The notes under the pieces were generated by a model. The model had not been told where the DNA came from. It was given only the letters and a program-made list of their open reading frames with translations, and did no database searches. Both the position numbers and the translations under genes were made by a program. A stretch of 64,000 nt of DNA from MRBY01 sp943371005 (lineage in GTDB: Bacteria; Cyanobacteriota; Cyanobacteriia; Cyanobacteriales; MRBY01): NCBI GenBank assembly GCA_943371005.1, contig CALRTB020000002.1, positions 262,275-326,274 on the forward strand, read 5' to 3'. Of the stretch, positions 44,632 to 53,689 are shown one piece after another (position 1 is the stretch's first letter; every line of letters starts with the position of its first letter).

Positions 44632-45957
44632 ATGACCCTTTCTGACACGAAATTAGGTGGTTTTGACCCGCAGCTCCCCCCCGAACAGGGAGTGATCGAC
44701 AGTTGCGTGCATTGTGGCTTTTGTTTGGATACCTGTCCGAGCTATCGGGTGCTCGGCTCGGAGATGGATTCTCCCCGGGGCCGTATTTACCTAATGGATG
44801 CGATCGCCAAGGGAGAGGCTGAAATTAACAGCGCCACGGTAAAACATTTCGATAGTTGTCTGGGTTGTTTGGCCTGTACCTCGGCTTGTCCTTCGGGGGT
44901 CCGTTATGACGAACTGCTGGCCTCGATGCGGGCGCAGATTGAACGGAACTACACCAGAAGCTTAGGCGATCGCCTGTTTCGGTGGCTGATTTTTAATCTG
45001 TTTCCCTATCCCCTACGCCTAAAACTGCTGCTGCCGTTGCTGTGGATCTACCAAAATTCGGGTCTGCAGTGGCTTATTCGTAAACTAGGTATTTTAAAGT
45101 TGATTCCCCGGTTGGCGGCGATGGAGTTGATTCTGCCCCAAGTTAATCTCCAGGCCAGCAAACAACCATTACCCACCCTGATTCCGGCCCAGGGAGAAAA
45201 ACGGTATCGCGTTGGCATGGTGCTGGGTTGTGTCCAACGGTTATTCTTTTCTCCGGTGAATGAGGCAACGGCCAGGGTTTTAACGGCCAATGGTTGTGAA
45301 GTGGTGATTCCCAAAAGTCAGGGGTGTTGTGCGGCTCTCCCGGCCCACCAAGGGCAAACGGAGCAAGCCCAAGAATTAGCGCGACAGATGATCGATAGTT
45401 TTGCGGATCAAGACCTCGATTACATCATTATCAATGCGGCTGGTTGTGGCCATACCCTCAAGGAATACGGGCGGATTTTACAGGATGATCCAGCTTATGC
45501 CCAAAAAGCCCAAGATTTTGCGGCCAAAGTGCGCGATGCCCAGGAATTTCTCGCGACGGTGGGTTTAACGACCCCTTTAAATCCTTTAACCTCTGACACA
45601 TTACCTCTTGTTTATCAGGACGCTTGTCACCTGCTCCATGGCCAAAAAATTTCTGCGCAACCGCGCGATCTACTCCGGCAAATTCCCCATGTGCAGCTCT
45701 GTGAACCCGCTGAACATAATCTCTGTTGCGGGAGCGCGGGGGTATTTAACCTGCTTCAACCGGACATCGCTGCCGAACTCGGAGAACGCAAAGCTCGCAA
45801 TCTCGTAAACACTGGGGCAAAGGCGATCGCCTCGGCCAATCCAGGCTGTAGTCTGCAAATCCAGAACCATCTCCAAAAACAGGGCCAAACAATTCCCCTG
45901 TGGCATCCGATGGAACTGCTCGATTTTGCCATTCGCGGCGTCCCCTTGCCCCTATAA
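44632..45957 (+). CDS. glcF: Glycolate oxidase iron-sulfur subunit
   Basis: GlcF transfers electrons from glycolate dehydrogenase in the photorespiratory pathway. The 441-residue protein has two 4Fe-4S motifs (CVHCGFCLDTCP with Cys25, 28, 31 and 35; CLGCLACTSACP) and two CCG domains (GCCAALPAHQG and LCCGSAG). The genes for GlcD/GlcE are not in the window. ddl follows at 29 nt on the same strand, so the two may share a transcript. Confidence 0.92.
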   Translation: MTLSDTKLGGFDPQLPPEQGVIDSCVHCGFCLDTCPSYRVLGSEMDSPRGRIYLMDAIAKGEAEINSATVKHFDSCLGCLACTSACPSGVRYDELLASMRAQIERNYTRSLGDRLFRWLIFNLFPYPLRLKLLLPLLWIYQNSGLQWLIRKLGILKLIPRLAAMELILPQVNLQASKQPLPTLIPAQGEKRYRVGMVLGCVQRLFFSPVNEATARVLTANGCEVVIPKSQGCCAALPAHQGQTEQAQELARQMIDSFADQDLDYIIINAAGCGHTLKEYGRILQDDPAYAQKAQDFAAKVRDAQEFLATVGLTTPLNPLTSDTLPLVYQDACHLLHGQKISAQPRDLLRQIPHVQLCEPAEHNLCCGSAGVFNLLQPDIAAELGERKARNLVNTGAKAIASANPGCSLQIQNHLQKQGQTIPLWHPMELLDFAIRGVPLPL

Positions 45958-45986
45958 TGATCCCGATATCTATGGTGGAGAACGTG

Positions 45987-47048
45987 ATGGCACGGCAACG
46001 GGTTGGTTTATTGTTTGGGGGAAAATCTGGGGAACATGATGTTTCTATCGTCTCAGCGGCGGCGATCGCCAAGGCCTTTGCCCAGGATGATAACTCCGCA
46101 AAATACGAACTCCTCCCGTTTTACATCGACCGCAATGGTATTTGGCATGACCCAGAGATTTCCCAACAGGTGCTCACTGCCGGAAAAGCTCTCCCCGTAG
46201 AAACCGTTGATCCGGCCAGTCGTTGGCAATTTCCCCCAGCGGCTCCTAGCGTTGATGTATGGTTTCCCATTGTCCACGGCCCCAATGGCGAAGATGGTAC
46301 TCTCCAAGGTCTGCTGACCCTGATGGAAAAGCCCTTTGTGGGCAGTAAAGTGCTCGGTTCGGCCGCCGGTATGGACAAACTGGCGATGAAAATGGTCTTT
46401 GCCCAAGCGGGTTTGGCCCAGGTGGATTATGTGGGCGTACTGCGTTCGGAAGTGTGGTCAGGGCCTTGCGTTTTCCCAAAAGTCTGCGACAACATTGAAG
46501 CCCAGCTTAACTACCCAATGTTCGTCAAACCAGCAAATCTGGGGTCTTCTGTGGGGATTAGTAAAGTGCGCAGCCGTGACGAACTCGAAAAAGCATTGGA
46601 TCTTGCCGCTGAATATGACCGTCGAATCATCGTTGAAGCTGGTGTAACAGCCTGCGAAGTAGAATGCGCCGTTCTGGGGAATGATCAGCCGAAAGCATCA
46701 GTGGTGGGGGAAATTCGCTTTGACAGTGATTTCTACGACTACGAAACGAAGTATACCGACGGGAAATCTAGTATGCACATTCCCGCCGAGATCCCAGCGG
46801 CGATCGCCCAACAGATTCAAGAACTCGCGATCAAAGCTTTCCAAGCCCTCGACTGCCGTGGCATTGCCCGGGTAGATTTTTTCTATGTGGAAGCGACCCA
46901 GACGGTGTTGATTAACGAAATTAATACTCTGCCTGGTTTTACGGCCCTGAGTATGTACCCTCAGTTATGGCAACAGAGCGGTATTCCCTTCCCTCAATTG
47001 GTGGATCGCCTGGTGCAATTTGCCCTAGAAGACGTCCCACAAGCTTAA
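45987..47048 (+). CDS. ddl: D-alanine-D-alanine ligase
   Basis: Makes the D-Ala-D-Ala dipeptide for peptidoglycan. I start at ATG 45987 (353 residues, MARQRVGLLFGGKSGEHDVS), with GGAG six bases upstream; longer starts would run back across glcF. ATP-grasp motifs are present: GGKSGEH, FVKPANLGSSVGISKV, and the metal site EINTLPGFT. It is downstream of glcF. Confidence 0.95.
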   Translation: MARQRVGLLFGGKSGEHDVSIVSAAAIAKAFAQDDNSAKYELLPFYIDRNGIWHDPEISQQVLTAGKALPVETVDPASRWQFPPAAPSVDVWFPIVHGPNGEDGTLQGLLTLMEKPFVGSKVLGSAAGMDKLAMKMVFAQAGLAQVDYVGVLRSEVWSGPCVFPKVCDNIEAQLNYPMFVKPANLGSSVGISKVRSRDELEKALDLAAEYDRRIIVEAGVTACEVECAVLGNDQPKASVVGEIRFDSDFYDYETKYTDGKSSMHIPAEIPAAIAQQIQELAIKAFQALDCRGIARVDFFYVEATQTVLINEINTLPGFTALSMYPQLWQQSGIPFPQLVDRLVQFALEDVPQA

Positions 47049-47068
47049 TCGTCTCGGCAAATTCCCCG

Positions 47069-47099
47069 AAAAAAAAGCCCCCCTAAATCAGCTAGGGGG
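47069..47099 (-). terminator. Intrinsic terminator of pgk
   Basis: On the minus strand TCCCCCTA pairs with TAGGGGGG through a 7-nt loop and is followed by CTTTTTTTT. It is 34 nt past the pgk stop and 20 nt past the convergent ddl stop. Confidence 0.8.
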
Positions 47100-47132
47100 A
47101 CGATTTGTTAGATCAAAAGAACAGTTAGAAGT

Positions 47133-48329
47133 TTAGGCATCATCAAGGGCAACGATACCGGGCAGCTCTTTTCCTTCCAGCAGTTCGAGGCTGGCGCCAC
47201 CACCCGTGGAAATGTGACTCATTTTGTCTGCAACGCCGACTTTTTCGACAGCGGCAACGGAGTCACCACCCCCAATAATCGTGACAGTACCGGTTTCAGT
47301 CGCACCCGCAAGGGTCTTGGCGATCGCCTCGGTACCTACGGCAAATTTATCGAACTCGAATACCCCCATTGGGCCATTCCAGATCGCCGTGCCACAACCA
47401 TCGAGAGCCTCTTGGAAGACCTTCACAGAATCAGCACCAATGTCGAGACCCATCCAACCATCGGGAATGGCATCAACACTAACCGTTTTCGCTTCAGCGT
47501 CAGGCGCAAACTTGTCTGCCACAACCACGTCAGTGGGGAGCAAAATTTTCCCTTGGGCCTTTTCCATTAAGCTCTTCGCCAAATCGATCTTGTCATCTTC
47601 CACGAGGGAACCACCGACAGATTTCCCTTGGGCCTTGTAGAATGTGAAAATCATCCCACCGCCGATCAGGAGCTTGTCGCACTTTTCCAAGAGAGTTTCG
47701 ATGACACCAATTTTGCTGGACACCTTAGAACCGCCCACAATCGCCACGAGGGGACGCTTGGGAGCTTCGATGGCCCCCTTGAGGAACTGGAGTTCTTTTT
47801 CGATCAAAAGACCAGCAACGGAAGTACCAACGTGGTGAGTGACGCCTTCGGTGGAACCATGGGCGCGGTGAGCGGTCCCGAACGCATCGTTGACATAAAT
47901 GTCTGCATTAGCCGCGAGTTGCTTGGCAAATTCAGGATCATTCTTTTCTTCGCCAGGGTTAAAGCGGAGGTTTTCTAATAATGCCACTTGACCATTACCG
48001 AGGTTGGCGATCGCCTGGTTTACCGCATCCCCAATGCAATCATCACACTTAGTGACAGGTTGGCCCAACAACTCAGACAAGCGAGCAGCCACGGGCGTTA
48101 AGCGCATCGAATCAACCACCTGACCCTTCGGACGACCCATGTGGCTTCCGAGAATCACCTTTGCACCTTTCTCAGTCAAATATTTGATGGTGGGGAGTGC
48201 GGCCCGAATCCGGGTATCGTCAGTGATTGCACCGCTTTCATTGAGGGGTACATTAAAATCAACCCGGACAAACACGCGCTTTCCGCTTAAATCTGCCTCT
48301 GTTAAATTTGCAACTGATTTCTTAGCCAC
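47133..48329 (-). CDS. pgk: Phosphoglycerate kinase
   Basis: Pgk interconverts 3-phosphoglycerate and 1,3-bisphosphoglycerate in the Calvin cycle and glycolysis. The 398-residue protein has RVDFNVPL (signature), LGSHMGRPKG, ENLRFNPGEEKND, VGGSKVSSKI and the C-terminal hinge/nucleotide site GGGDSVAAVEKVG with STGGGASLELLEG. It is convergent with ddl and divergent from the universal stress gene. Length is typical. Confidence 0.97.
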   Translation of the reverse strand: MAKKSVANLTEADLSGKRVFVRVDFNVPLNESGAITDDTRIRAALPTIKYLTEKGAKVILGSHMGRPKGQVVDSMRLTPVAARLSELLGQPVTKCDDCIGDAVNQAIANLGNGQVALLENLRFNPGEEKNDPEFAKQLAANADIYVNDAFGTAHRAHGSTEGVTHHVGTSVAGLLIEKELQFLKGAIEAPKRPLVAIVGGSKVSSKIGVIETLLEKCDKLLIGGGMIFTFYKAQGKSVGGSLVEDDKIDLAKSLMEKAQGKILLPTDVVVADKFAPDAEAKTVSVDAIPDGWMGLDIGADSVKVFQEALDGCGTAIWNGPMGVFEFDKFAVGTEAIAKTLAGATETGTVTIIGGGDSVAAVEKVGVADKMSHISTGGGASLELLEGKELPGIVALDDA

Positions 48330-48486
48330 AATTAGGATCCTCCAAATGCTTGCTTTTTATAAAGTTCTGTCATCTTGTCATCAGAAGAAGACCATTTTTC
48401 CGAGAAAATTGAACTAGAGTTCCAAATCCAGAAAAATATCTCCATGCAGATTTTACCGGAGCCTGTGTCTAGGAGGTAGAGCTACT

Positions 48487-48891
48487 ATGTTTAAAACCAT
48501 TCTTTTTCCCGTTGATAAAAGTCGTGAAGCCCGTGAAGCGGCAGAGACCGTGATTCAGCTTGTGAAATCTTTTCAAAGTCGCTTAGTCCTGCTCTCTGTG
48601 GTTGAGCCGACGGAGCCAGAGGAGCGCCAGGGGGTGATGAATTCCGAAGAAGCGGTGGCCAAGCTCCTCCAGGGAGCCCATGATCTCTTTGCCCAAGCGG
48701 GGATCGAAGCGGAGATTATTGAACGGGAAGGGATGCCCTCTTTCACCATTTGTGATGTGGCCGATGAGATTGAGGCCGATCTAATCGTGATGGGCTGTCG
48801 GGGCATGGGCTTAACCCAGGAAGGCGTTGCCGAAAGTGTCACCAGTAAAGTCACAAATCTTTCTCCTTGCCCGGTCTTAATCATCCCCTAG
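48487..48891 (+). CDS. Universal stress protein family
   Basis: A 134-residue UspA-fold protein, beginning MFKTILFPVDKSREAREA and ending GCRGMGLTQEGVAES...LSPCPVLIIP. The ATP-binding loop follows the pattern G-2x-G-9x but ends in ES instead of GS, so nucleotide binding may be altered. Such proteins respond to starvation and redox stress. It is divergent from pgk. Confidence 0.85.
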   Translation: MFKTILFPVDKSREAREAAETVIQLVKSFQSRLVLLSVVEPTEPEERQGVMNSEEAVAKLLQGAHDLFAQAGIEAEIIEREGMPSFTICDVADEIEADLIVMGCRGMGLTQEGVAESVTSKVTNLSPCPVLIIP

Positions 48892-49364
48892 GGGTTGATC
48901 TGCTAGTTAAACAGCCAGGTTCAGATCACTAGTATTTTTTCTATGGGGCGATGGCGATCGCCTTTTTATTTTCAATCTTTTCTCCCATGGCAATGTCAGA
49001 ATTTTGATATTTAATTAGGCAAAATTCAGGAAAAACACAGGAAAAATCATAAGTATTTATATTCATTCAATCGCTTCTATCTCTGCTTGCGAAATAGTTG
49101 AAAACAGACCAACATTGCAGCGACTTTCTCGGATAAAAATTTGATTTTCTGCATCTATGGCGGAAGTGAGAGTTGAAACTAACAGCAATTATTTAAGATT
49201 GCATTAAGATAGTTACAGTAGCACTCTCACTAAACCAATAAATGCCTAGTTATATTTCTATAGGGAAATAAAAAATAAGTAAGCAATCTTTTAATAGAAA
49301 TTCGTTTTGCTGGGTGCGTAAAGTATTGACATCGCGTCGTCTACAGTAGGTTGAAATAGCGCTT
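48892..49364. other. 473-nt AT-rich intergenic region
   Basis: No credible coding frame was found. Features seen: a HIP1 octamer at 48954-48961 followed by T5, but with no real loop; homopolymer-rich AT sequence; and TTGACA at 49326-49331 about 35 nt before the next ATG, without a convincing -10 at the right spacing. It may hold a promoter or non-coding RNA. Confidence 0.4.
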
Positions 49365-49925
49365 ATGAATGCGGCATCTACCAACAATAGTCCTAAAATT
49401 CAATTAATTGGCGAAGTCCTTGAAGATGCAGGCTTGATCTCCGAAGCCCAATTACAAACGGCCCTTTTTGATCAGCAAATTTACAGCGATTTAAAATTTG
49501 GTGAAATCTTGACTCTGCGGGGCTGGATTCGTCAACCAACGGCTGATTTTTTCGCCAGATATGCTAAGCAAGAACTGATATTAATTGATGGCAAGCGGCT
49601 TGGTGATTATTTACTTGAGGCGGATTTACTCACTACCGAGCAGCTCGCTCTAATCCTTAATGAACAAAAGCTTAACCATATGCTATTTGGCAGTTTAGCG
49701 GTCTTAAAAGGCTATCTTCCCCAGAAAACTTTAAATTTTTTCCTGCGCCATATCCTGAATCAACATGTTGGCGATCGCCGATTTTGGCAGACTACCCAGC
49801 ACCCCAAAACATCCCTGACCCAAAAGCCTAACGCGAAAGCGACTCAACCCACGCTATCCAAAGACACCCTGAACGCGGCCAAGACCACCGATGATGATCC
49901 CCCAGAAATTAACTGGATTGGTTAA
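49365..49925 (+). CDS. Protein with two MshEN-like units
   Basis: The 186-residue protein consists of two similar halves, each with two 24-residue motifs separated by a short spacer, as in the MshEN c-di-GMP domain (pattern LGxxLxxxGxxxxxxLxxxLxxQ). Half 1: IGEVLEDAGLISEAQLQTAL with FGEILTLRGWIRQPTADFF; half 2: LGDYLLEADLLTTEQLALIL with FGSLAVLKGYLPQKTLNFF. Some signature positions (the Arg) are missing in half 1 but R is present in KRLGDY. No ATPase or glycosyltransferase domain is attached. The tail is polar. This is a stand-alone possible second-messenger receptor. Confidence 0.65.
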   Translation: MNAASTNNSPKIQLIGEVLEDAGLISEAQLQTALFDQQIYSDLKFGEILTLRGWIRQPTADFFARYAKQELILIDGKRLGDYLLEADLLTTEQLALILNEQKLNHMLFGSLAVLKGYLPQKTLNFFLRHILNQHVGDRRFWQTTQHPKTSLTQKPNAKATQPTLSKDTLNAAKTTDDDPPEINWIG

Positions 49926-50039
49926 TTTATCCTTGAAAAATGAGGCTTCTTAATTCTGGGGAAGTTTGACCCAGGGCGATTCCTTTGGTAGGCGATCGCC
50001 GCATCCTCGTGGCAAAACAAATACAATATAGCGGACAAT

Positions 50040-50067
50040 AAAAAAAGAGAGGACTAAAATGCCTCTC
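50040..50067 (-). terminator. Intrinsic terminator of psaC
   Basis: On the minus strand GAGAGG pairs with CCTCTC over CATTTTAGT and seven T follow (A run at 50040-50046). It is about 90 nt past the psaC stop. Confidence 0.8.
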
Positions 50068-50154
50068 CGGAAATGACCAGAATGGTTGAAAACGTTAATG
50101 GGATAGTGTTTTAATATAACCCAATACAAAAAGGCTTGTGTTAAATGGGCGATT

Positions 50155-50400
50155 TTAGTAGGCCAGACCCATACTACGAGTTGTCTCGGCACCGAGGTAA
50201 ACCCGGATACTGAGAAAGTCGGTGGGGCAAGCAGTTTCACACCGCTTACAACCAACGCAATCTTCTGTTCTAGGAGAAGATGCGATCTGACCCGCTTTGC
50301 AGCCATCCCAAGGAACCATCTCTAGGACATCAAGGGGACAGGCACGGACGCACTGGGTGCAGCCAATGCAAGTGTCGTAAATTTTAACGCTATGAGACAT
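50155..50400 (-). CDS. psaC: Photosystem I iron-sulfur centre subunit VII
   Basis: PsaC carries the terminal electron acceptors FA and FB on the stromal face of photosystem I. The 81-residue protein has both 4Fe-4S motifs, with Cys11, 14, 17, 21 and Cys48, 51, 54, 58, and the C-terminal RVYLGAETTRSMGLAY that docks to the PsaA/B core. It is transcribed alone: an HLR1-like motif is upstream and a terminator follows. Confidence 0.98.
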   Translation of the reverse strand: MSHSVKIYDTCIGCTQCVRACPLDVLEMVPWDGCKAGQIASSPRTEDCVGCKRCETACPTDFLSIRVYLGAETTRSMGLAY

Positions 50401-50505
50401 TGAGTGTTAACTCCTACAAGAATGTGGTTTGATTATGTCAGCATTCTGGATTATGGGTTAGTTTACCGCAGGGCTAGAAGTCCCTTGGCGAAAAGGTGAT
50501 ATAAG

Positions 50506-50523
50506 TTTACGTTGCGTTACATA
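50506..50523 (+). promoter_or_regulatory. HLR1-like RpaB-binding motif upstream of psaC
   Basis: TTTACGTT-GC-GTTACATA differs from the HLR1 consensus by one base in the first half (G for A). It lies about 106 nt upstream of the psaC ATG; a candidate -10 (TATATC on the minus strand) is next to it. RpaB controls photosystem I genes through HLR1 in cyanobacteria. Confidence 0.45.
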
Positions 50524-50655
50524 TCCCTAAAAATCCTGCGTCTCTGGGCAATTTTGGGCATTTTTTGAAATTTTCTGGGTTGCTTTTGCGGAGACAGATA
50601 CCCGCGTTTTTATTGATTCGGTGTTGACTACAAAATTTAGAATTAAAACTTTACT

Positions 50656-51234
50656 ATGGCCATTCGCTTCCAAGCCCTCGAAGTTGTTGCCCTCTCTGTG
50701 CCAGAGGCGCCCCGTCCCATCCAAGACTATCTCCGGGACATTGATTGTCTGGTGGGGGCGATCGCCGATCCTGAGCGCACAGAAAAAGTTGCCCCGGATC
50801 AATACCAACTGAAAATGCGGCCCATTGGCTTCTTAGATCTATACAAATTCCAGCCCATTGTGACCCTGAAAATTTGGTGCGATCGCCACTGCCAAGTCCA
50901 TATCAAAAGTTTGGATTATCAACTGCGGGGCCTCGAACCCTTCATGAAAGGTTTTAAACTCGATGTGACGGGCCGATTACAGCCCGTCGCCGATGAACAG
51001 GAGCAATGGTTACTCCAGGGTGAAGCAGATCTCCAGGTCAAACTCGAATTGCCGCCTCCCCTTTGGTTTACCCCCAAAGCCTTAGTGAAAAAGACGGGCG
51101 ATCGCCTTTTGCGGGAAATCTTGCAACGCATTAAAGGGCAACTGCTTGATCAATTAGTGCGTGACTACCAAGTTTGGGCCCATGGTGCCCCTGAAAACTC
51201 GGCCTGTGGCGATCGCCTCGAAACCCACCCTTAA
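50656..51234 (+). CDS. DUF1997 family protein
   Basis: This 192-residue protein matches DUF1997, found in cyanobacteria and plastids (MAIRFQALEVVALSVPEAPRPIQDYL, KIWCDRHCQVHIKSLDYQLRG, TPKALVKKTGDRLLREIL). The function is not known. No membrane spans or signal peptide are visible. It is divergent from psaC and the shared region contains the HLR1-like element. Confidence 0.8.
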   Translation: MAIRFQALEVVALSVPEAPRPIQDYLRDIDCLVGAIADPERTEKVAPDQYQLKMRPIGFLDLYKFQPIVTLKIWCDRHCQVHIKSLDYQLRGLEPFMKGFKLDVTGRLQPVADEQEQWLLQGEADLQVKLELPPPLWFTPKALVKKTGDRLLREILQRIKGQLLDQLVRDYQVWAHGAPENSACGDRLETHP

Positions 51235-51388
51235 ATTTCCCGGAGAACAGATCCTATTTCAATGGGTCAAAATTCCATAAAATCCAAGAATTTCCAATGA
51301 AATAGCAAATTTTGCCGCCATAAAAGTTAATTTCCGCTCTCTGGAAAAATCGCTATGATGAAACTGAATGTACAGTTACTTTAATTTT

Positions 51389-51511
51389 ATGGATATCAAA
51401 TTACTTTTATTGGCTTTGACAGGTGTCTTTACTGTGGCTTGTCTCTTTTTCGGCACCCAAAATGGTTTTTATGATTCCGATGATTACCACGGCAATGGTT
51501 CCGCCCACTAA
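51389..51511 (+). CDS. Conserved 40-residue single-span protein, possible NdhP
   Basis: ATG at 51389 opens a 40-residue protein: one hydrophobic span (residues 4-22), then FGTQNGFYDSDDYHGNGSAH. The hydrophilic tail and size resemble small conserved thylakoid proteins of cyanobacteria, and I think it may be NdhP, a small NDH-1 subunit, but I cannot confirm this from memory. The gene is too short for usual ORF thresholds but has no overlap with other frames and lies in an otherwise empty gap. Confidence 0.6.
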   Translation: MDIKLLLLALTGVFTVACLFFGTQNGFYDSDDYHGNGSAH

Positions 51512-51641
51512 TGCCCCTGCCCATCATTTTTGGGTGGTTTCGCCACAAGTTCCCTTAACCAGATCTTTTATTGTTCGTTGAGATACTCTAGGATCTCCTG
51601 CGGCGATCGCCTCCTTGGGATTCTAGGATTTTTTGTGCCCA

Positions 51642-53294
51642 ATGCCCCCTGCCGTCGCCCCCGATCTGCCTCAATTATCCTGCCTGCCCTACGCCACCGG
51701 CCAACAAGCAGAAGGTGTTTGTCTTCTTCTTAAATTGGGGCCTTATCAACTGCTACTCGACTGTGGTGTCATGGATTTTGCGCGGCTCCTCGCCCAGGAC
51801 AAAACACCCGATGCCGTTTTTTGTAGCCATGCCCATCGGGATCACGCCGAAGGCATCTTCGCTTTACATCGCCATTTTCCGGAAGTCCCCATTTATCTGA
51901 GTGCTGCGACTCAAACATTGTTGCCCCTCAACTGGCCTGGGGCGAAGGTTCCTTCTGATTTAGGTCAAGTGGTGCCCTGGCGATCGCCCGTAGAAATTGC
52001 CGACAATTTAACCCTCCAACTTTTCCCCGCCGGACATTTACCGGGGGCGGCGGCGGCTTTGTTTACGTTCCATACCCCAGAGCGCGATTACACGGTATTT
52101 TACACGGGGGATTTTTCTGTTTCCCATTTTCAGTTGGTAAATGGCTTGTCCATTGAGGCCTTGCGGGGTCTCCAGCCCGACGTACTGATCATCGAGGGCA
52201 GCTATGGTACGATGCGCCATCCCCACCGCCGTCAACAAGAGAAGTACCTGACCCAACGGATTCTCGACGCCCTCGACTCTAATCAATCGGTGATTTTGCC
52301 TGTACCACGCCTCGGCCTCGGCCAGGAAATCTTAAAATTATTGCGATCGCACCACCAATTTACCGGCAAAAAAGTCGATATTTGGGTAGAAGGCCAAGTG
52401 GCCCGTGGTTGTGATTTGTATCTGGAGATCTTGCCAGAACTGCCCAATCCAGTGCAAAATTTTGCCCGTCACCAAGCCCTCTTTTGGGATGACCGGGTCT
52501 ACCCCCGGATGCATCGCCTCGCCCCAGGTGAATATCCAGACCTGCACCAGGGCAACCATGTGATCATCACCGACTACACCAATGATTTCGCCAAATATTG
52601 TGAGGCAGAACAATGCCCTTGTTTGCTTCTATTGCCAGAACATCCAGGGGTTTGGTTAGATATTGAAGCGCCTCCCCTTGCGGCGATCGCCCCTAAAAAA
52701 CACGTCCAAATCGAAACCTACCTTCTCGCCGAACACAGCGACGGTCGCAACACCACCCAGTTAATCCACAATTTGCGGCCCCAACACGTTGTCTTTTTCC
52801 ATGGTTCTAGCCAAGACTTGGAAGATCTCACCGCCCTCGAAGAACTCCAAAGCCGCTATCAGCTCCATTGTCCTGCCGCCGGAAAGTTAGTCGAGCTTCC
52901 CATTGGGGCCACTTTTATCCAACCAGAAGGCCCCCACAGCACGGAATACGAAGGGGAAATTAATGAAGTGGGGGCCTGGATTACCATCAGCTTGCCCAAT
53001 AGCCTCAACGATGATCCCCGTTGGCAAACCTTCGCGGATACAGGTCTGGTGGAAGCGCGCTGGCAGGGGGAAGAACTTGTGCTGCGCGGCATTAACGAGC
53101 GGGAACTGCTACGTCATAACGTCGATGCCCAACGATTTAACAACTTAGATTGTTGCCTCAACTGCCGCTTTCAAAAAGGATTGCGGTGCCAACAACCAAA
53201 ATCCCCCCTGTATCGCTTTAAGGTGACACCAGAGGGGTATTGTCCAGAGTTTCAGGCGATCGCCCAGGCTCCAGATCCATCAGAAGAGATTTAG
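51642..53294 (+). CDS. Beta-CASP-like metallo-hydrolase
   Basis: A 550-residue protein starting at ATG 51642 (MPPAVAPDLPQLSCLPY). The metallo-beta-lactamase site SHAHRDHAEG (HxHxDH) and FPAGHLPGAAAALFTF, TGDFSVSH and VIIEGSYG follow; a beta-CASP insertion with HSDGRN and VFFHGSSQDLE completes the RNA/DNA-processing type. The C-terminal 120 residues carry a cysteine-rich patch (LDCCLNCRF, CQQPK). Similar cyanobacterial proteins are annotated as Zn-dependent hydrolases of unknown substrate; RNase J-type activity is possible but unproven. Confidence 0.85.
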   Translation: MPPAVAPDLPQLSCLPYATGQQAEGVCLLLKLGPYQLLLDCGVMDFARLLAQDKTPDAVFCSHAHRDHAEGIFALHRHFPEVPIYLSAATQTLLPLNWPGAKVPSDLGQVVPWRSPVEIADNLTLQLFPAGHLPGAAAALFTFHTPERDYTVFYTGDFSVSHFQLVNGLSIEALRGLQPDVLIIEGSYGTMRHPHRRQQEKYLTQRILDALDSNQSVILPVPRLGLGQEILKLLRSHHQFTGKKVDIWVEGQVARGCDLYLEILPELPNPVQNFARHQALFWDDRVYPRMHRLAPGEYPDLHQGNHVIITDYTNDFAKYCEAEQCPCLLLLPEHPGVWLDIEAPPLAAIAPKKHVQIETYLLAEHSDGRNTTQLIHNLRPQHVVFFHGSSQDLEDLTALEELQSRYQLHCPAAGKLVELPIGATFIQPEGPHSTEYEGEINEVGAWITISLPNSLNDDPRWQTFADTGLVEARWQGEELVLRGINERELLRHNVDAQRFNNLDCCLNCRFQKGLRCQQPKSPLYRFKVTPEGYCPEFQAIAQAPDPSEEI

Positions 53295-53605
53295 TCTTGA
53301 TTTTTTGAATCGGGGAAATGGGGGAAAATTTGCTCCGCTTCTGGGCAATCTTCGGAAATAGAAAGTTCCACATCCATCTTCGGCACCGAGGCGAGTTTTT
53401 GGGTGATCGCACCAACGCTTTCTAGGCGCACCAATTCTTCCCAGGAGGAAATTTCGTCCTCTTCTTCCGTCTCATAACGGATTGTGAGAATTTCTCCCTC
53501 AAACGCTGTAATGGTCGCATTTTCAATCCAGCGCTGTTGATCCCGCAAGAATATACAAACTTCTTTTTCATCGTTGCAGATTTGGTTAATCTTGCGGTGT
53601 AGCAT
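53291..53605 (-). CDS. DUF6679-like small protein
   Basis: Using the ATG at 53605 (104 residues, MLHRKINQICNDEKEVCIFLRDQQRW), the ribosome-binding site GGAGAAG lies 3 nt before the start; a TTG four codons upstream would bury it. The sequence is similar to a cyanobacteria-only family with RWIENATI, ETEEEDEISSWEELVRLESVGAITQKLASVP. Function is unknown. It overlaps the convergent hydrolase gene by 4 nt. Confidence 0.7.
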   Translation of the reverse strand: MLHRKINQICNDEKEVCIFLRDQQRWIENATITAFEGEILTIRYETEEEDEISSWEELVRLESVGAITQKLASVPKMDVELSISEDCPEAEQIFPHFPDSKNQD

Positions 53606-53689
53606 AAGCTTCTCCAAAGTTTAGGCAGAGCACATTGATATTTCTCTACTAAGCATTGTAGACAATCTCCCTGCACTTTTACAGTCTTT

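Noticed and set aside
48950..48968. HIP1 octamer followed by T5 as a terminator
   Set aside because: The octamer is self-complementary with no loop; no stable hairpin with a normal loop forms before the T run.
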